From AC-37 sp036382905 (GTDB taxonomy: Bacteria > Actinomycetota > Thermoleophilia > Solirubrobacterales > Thermoleophilaceae), in the NCBI GenBank assembly GCA_036382905.1, contig DASVPL010000083.1:1-20254 (forward strand): a stretch of DNA of 20,254 nucleotides, given 5' to 3'. The notes below the pieces were generated by a model. The model was not told the DNA's origin, did not search any database, and saw only the letters and a program-made list of their open reading frames with translations. How positions within the stretch are numbered: the stretch's first letter is position 1; every line of letters starts with the position of its first letter. Position numbers and translations under genes: made by a program. Of the stretch, positions 20,058 to 20,254 are shown piece by piece.

Positions 20058-20254
20058 CTACCGCTTCGGCCCGTGCCGCGTGGTCTTCGGCTTCGACTGC
20101 TTGCAGCCCTTGTAGACCCGCGTGCTGATGATCTCGGTGCCGTTCGAGTGGACGGCGCGGATGCGGACCACGAAGCGCTTCTGCGGCAGCTTCTCGAGCG
20201 CGATCCGGCGCACGTCCTTGCCCTTCACGCGCAGCCTGCGCTTGCCGTTCACGT
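20058..20254 (-). CDS. C-terminus of a basic, probably surface-associated protein (5' end outside window)
   Basis: The frame runs open to the window edge and stops at 20058 on the minus strand. A GTG at 20252 is the first start-like codon, but the gene most likely continues further. The visible 64 residues are strongly basic and have the beta-rich look of the last repeat of an actinobacterial surface protein (KRRLRVKGKDVRRIALEKL, RFVVRIRAVHSNGTE, then VYKGCKQ). One Cys is present. The tail is Lys/Arg/Thr-rich. Function unknown. Confidence 0.5.
   Translation of the reverse strand, partial: VNGKRRLRVKGKDVRRIALEKLPQKRFVVRIRAVHSNGTEIISTRVYKGCKQSKPKTTRHGPKR

Overview
The window looks like chromosomal DNA from a very GC-rich actinobacterium, most probably class Thermoleophilia (Solirubrobacterales-like). 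This rests on codon usage dominated by G/C third positions, an O-phosphoserine-type CysM with a Mec-type JAMM protease, actinobacterial-style paired acyl-CoA dehydrogenases, a Streptomyces-esterase-like SGNH hydrolase, and many genes that appear to be read from leaderless transcripts. The taxonomy is inference; no rRNA or marker gene is present. I see no tRNA, rRNA, CRISPR array, transposase or phage gene. Both window edges cut a gene, and no stretch over 300 bases lacks a gene.

Layout. 1-1746: the 3' part of a PH-like-domain protein, then three small genes (two membrane proteins and a 58-residue charged protein). 1825-2796: cysM. 2801-4248, minus strand: two Tat-exported ferritin-like proteins and a TatA-like translocase subunit. 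4247-7594, plus strand: a mec-like JAMM protease, a zinc-ribbon/DUF2007 membrane protein, a Tat-exported small protein and a GMC oxidoreductase. 7591-9821, minus: a membrane-fused spermidine-synthase-like protein translationally coupled to a short-chain dehydrogenase. 9890-10225: a small charged protein. 10226-10372: a convergent intergenic gap holding a long imperfect inverted repeat. 10373-11043, minus: a nucleotidyltransferase coupled to a 60-residue protein.

11106-13728, plus: the most interesting part, a compact four-gene locus. It has a Cys- and His-containing protein of unknown family, two small paralogous Cys-rich proteins (92 and 80 aa) that share an N-terminal leader-like half and differ in a Cys-containing C-terminal half, and a radical SAM/SPASM enzyme whose GTG start overlaps the stop of the second small gene. 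This fits a ribosomally made, radical-SAM-modified peptide (RiPP) pathway that I cannot assign to a described class. 13765-17041: a secreted SGNH hydrolase and two acyl-CoA dehydrogenases. 17164-20254: a membrane-anchored SpoIIE-type phosphatase, a small secreted protein, a gluzincin-like putative peptidase on the minus strand and the C-terminus of a further minus-strand gene.

Gene expression. A TANNNT -10-like hexamer lies exactly 6 nt before the start codon of six genes and 7-9 nt before three more, which indicates leaderless mRNAs. Other genes use clear Shine-Dalgarno sites, or 1- to 4-base stop/start overlaps (ATGA, GTGA, TTGA, TAGTG) for coupling.
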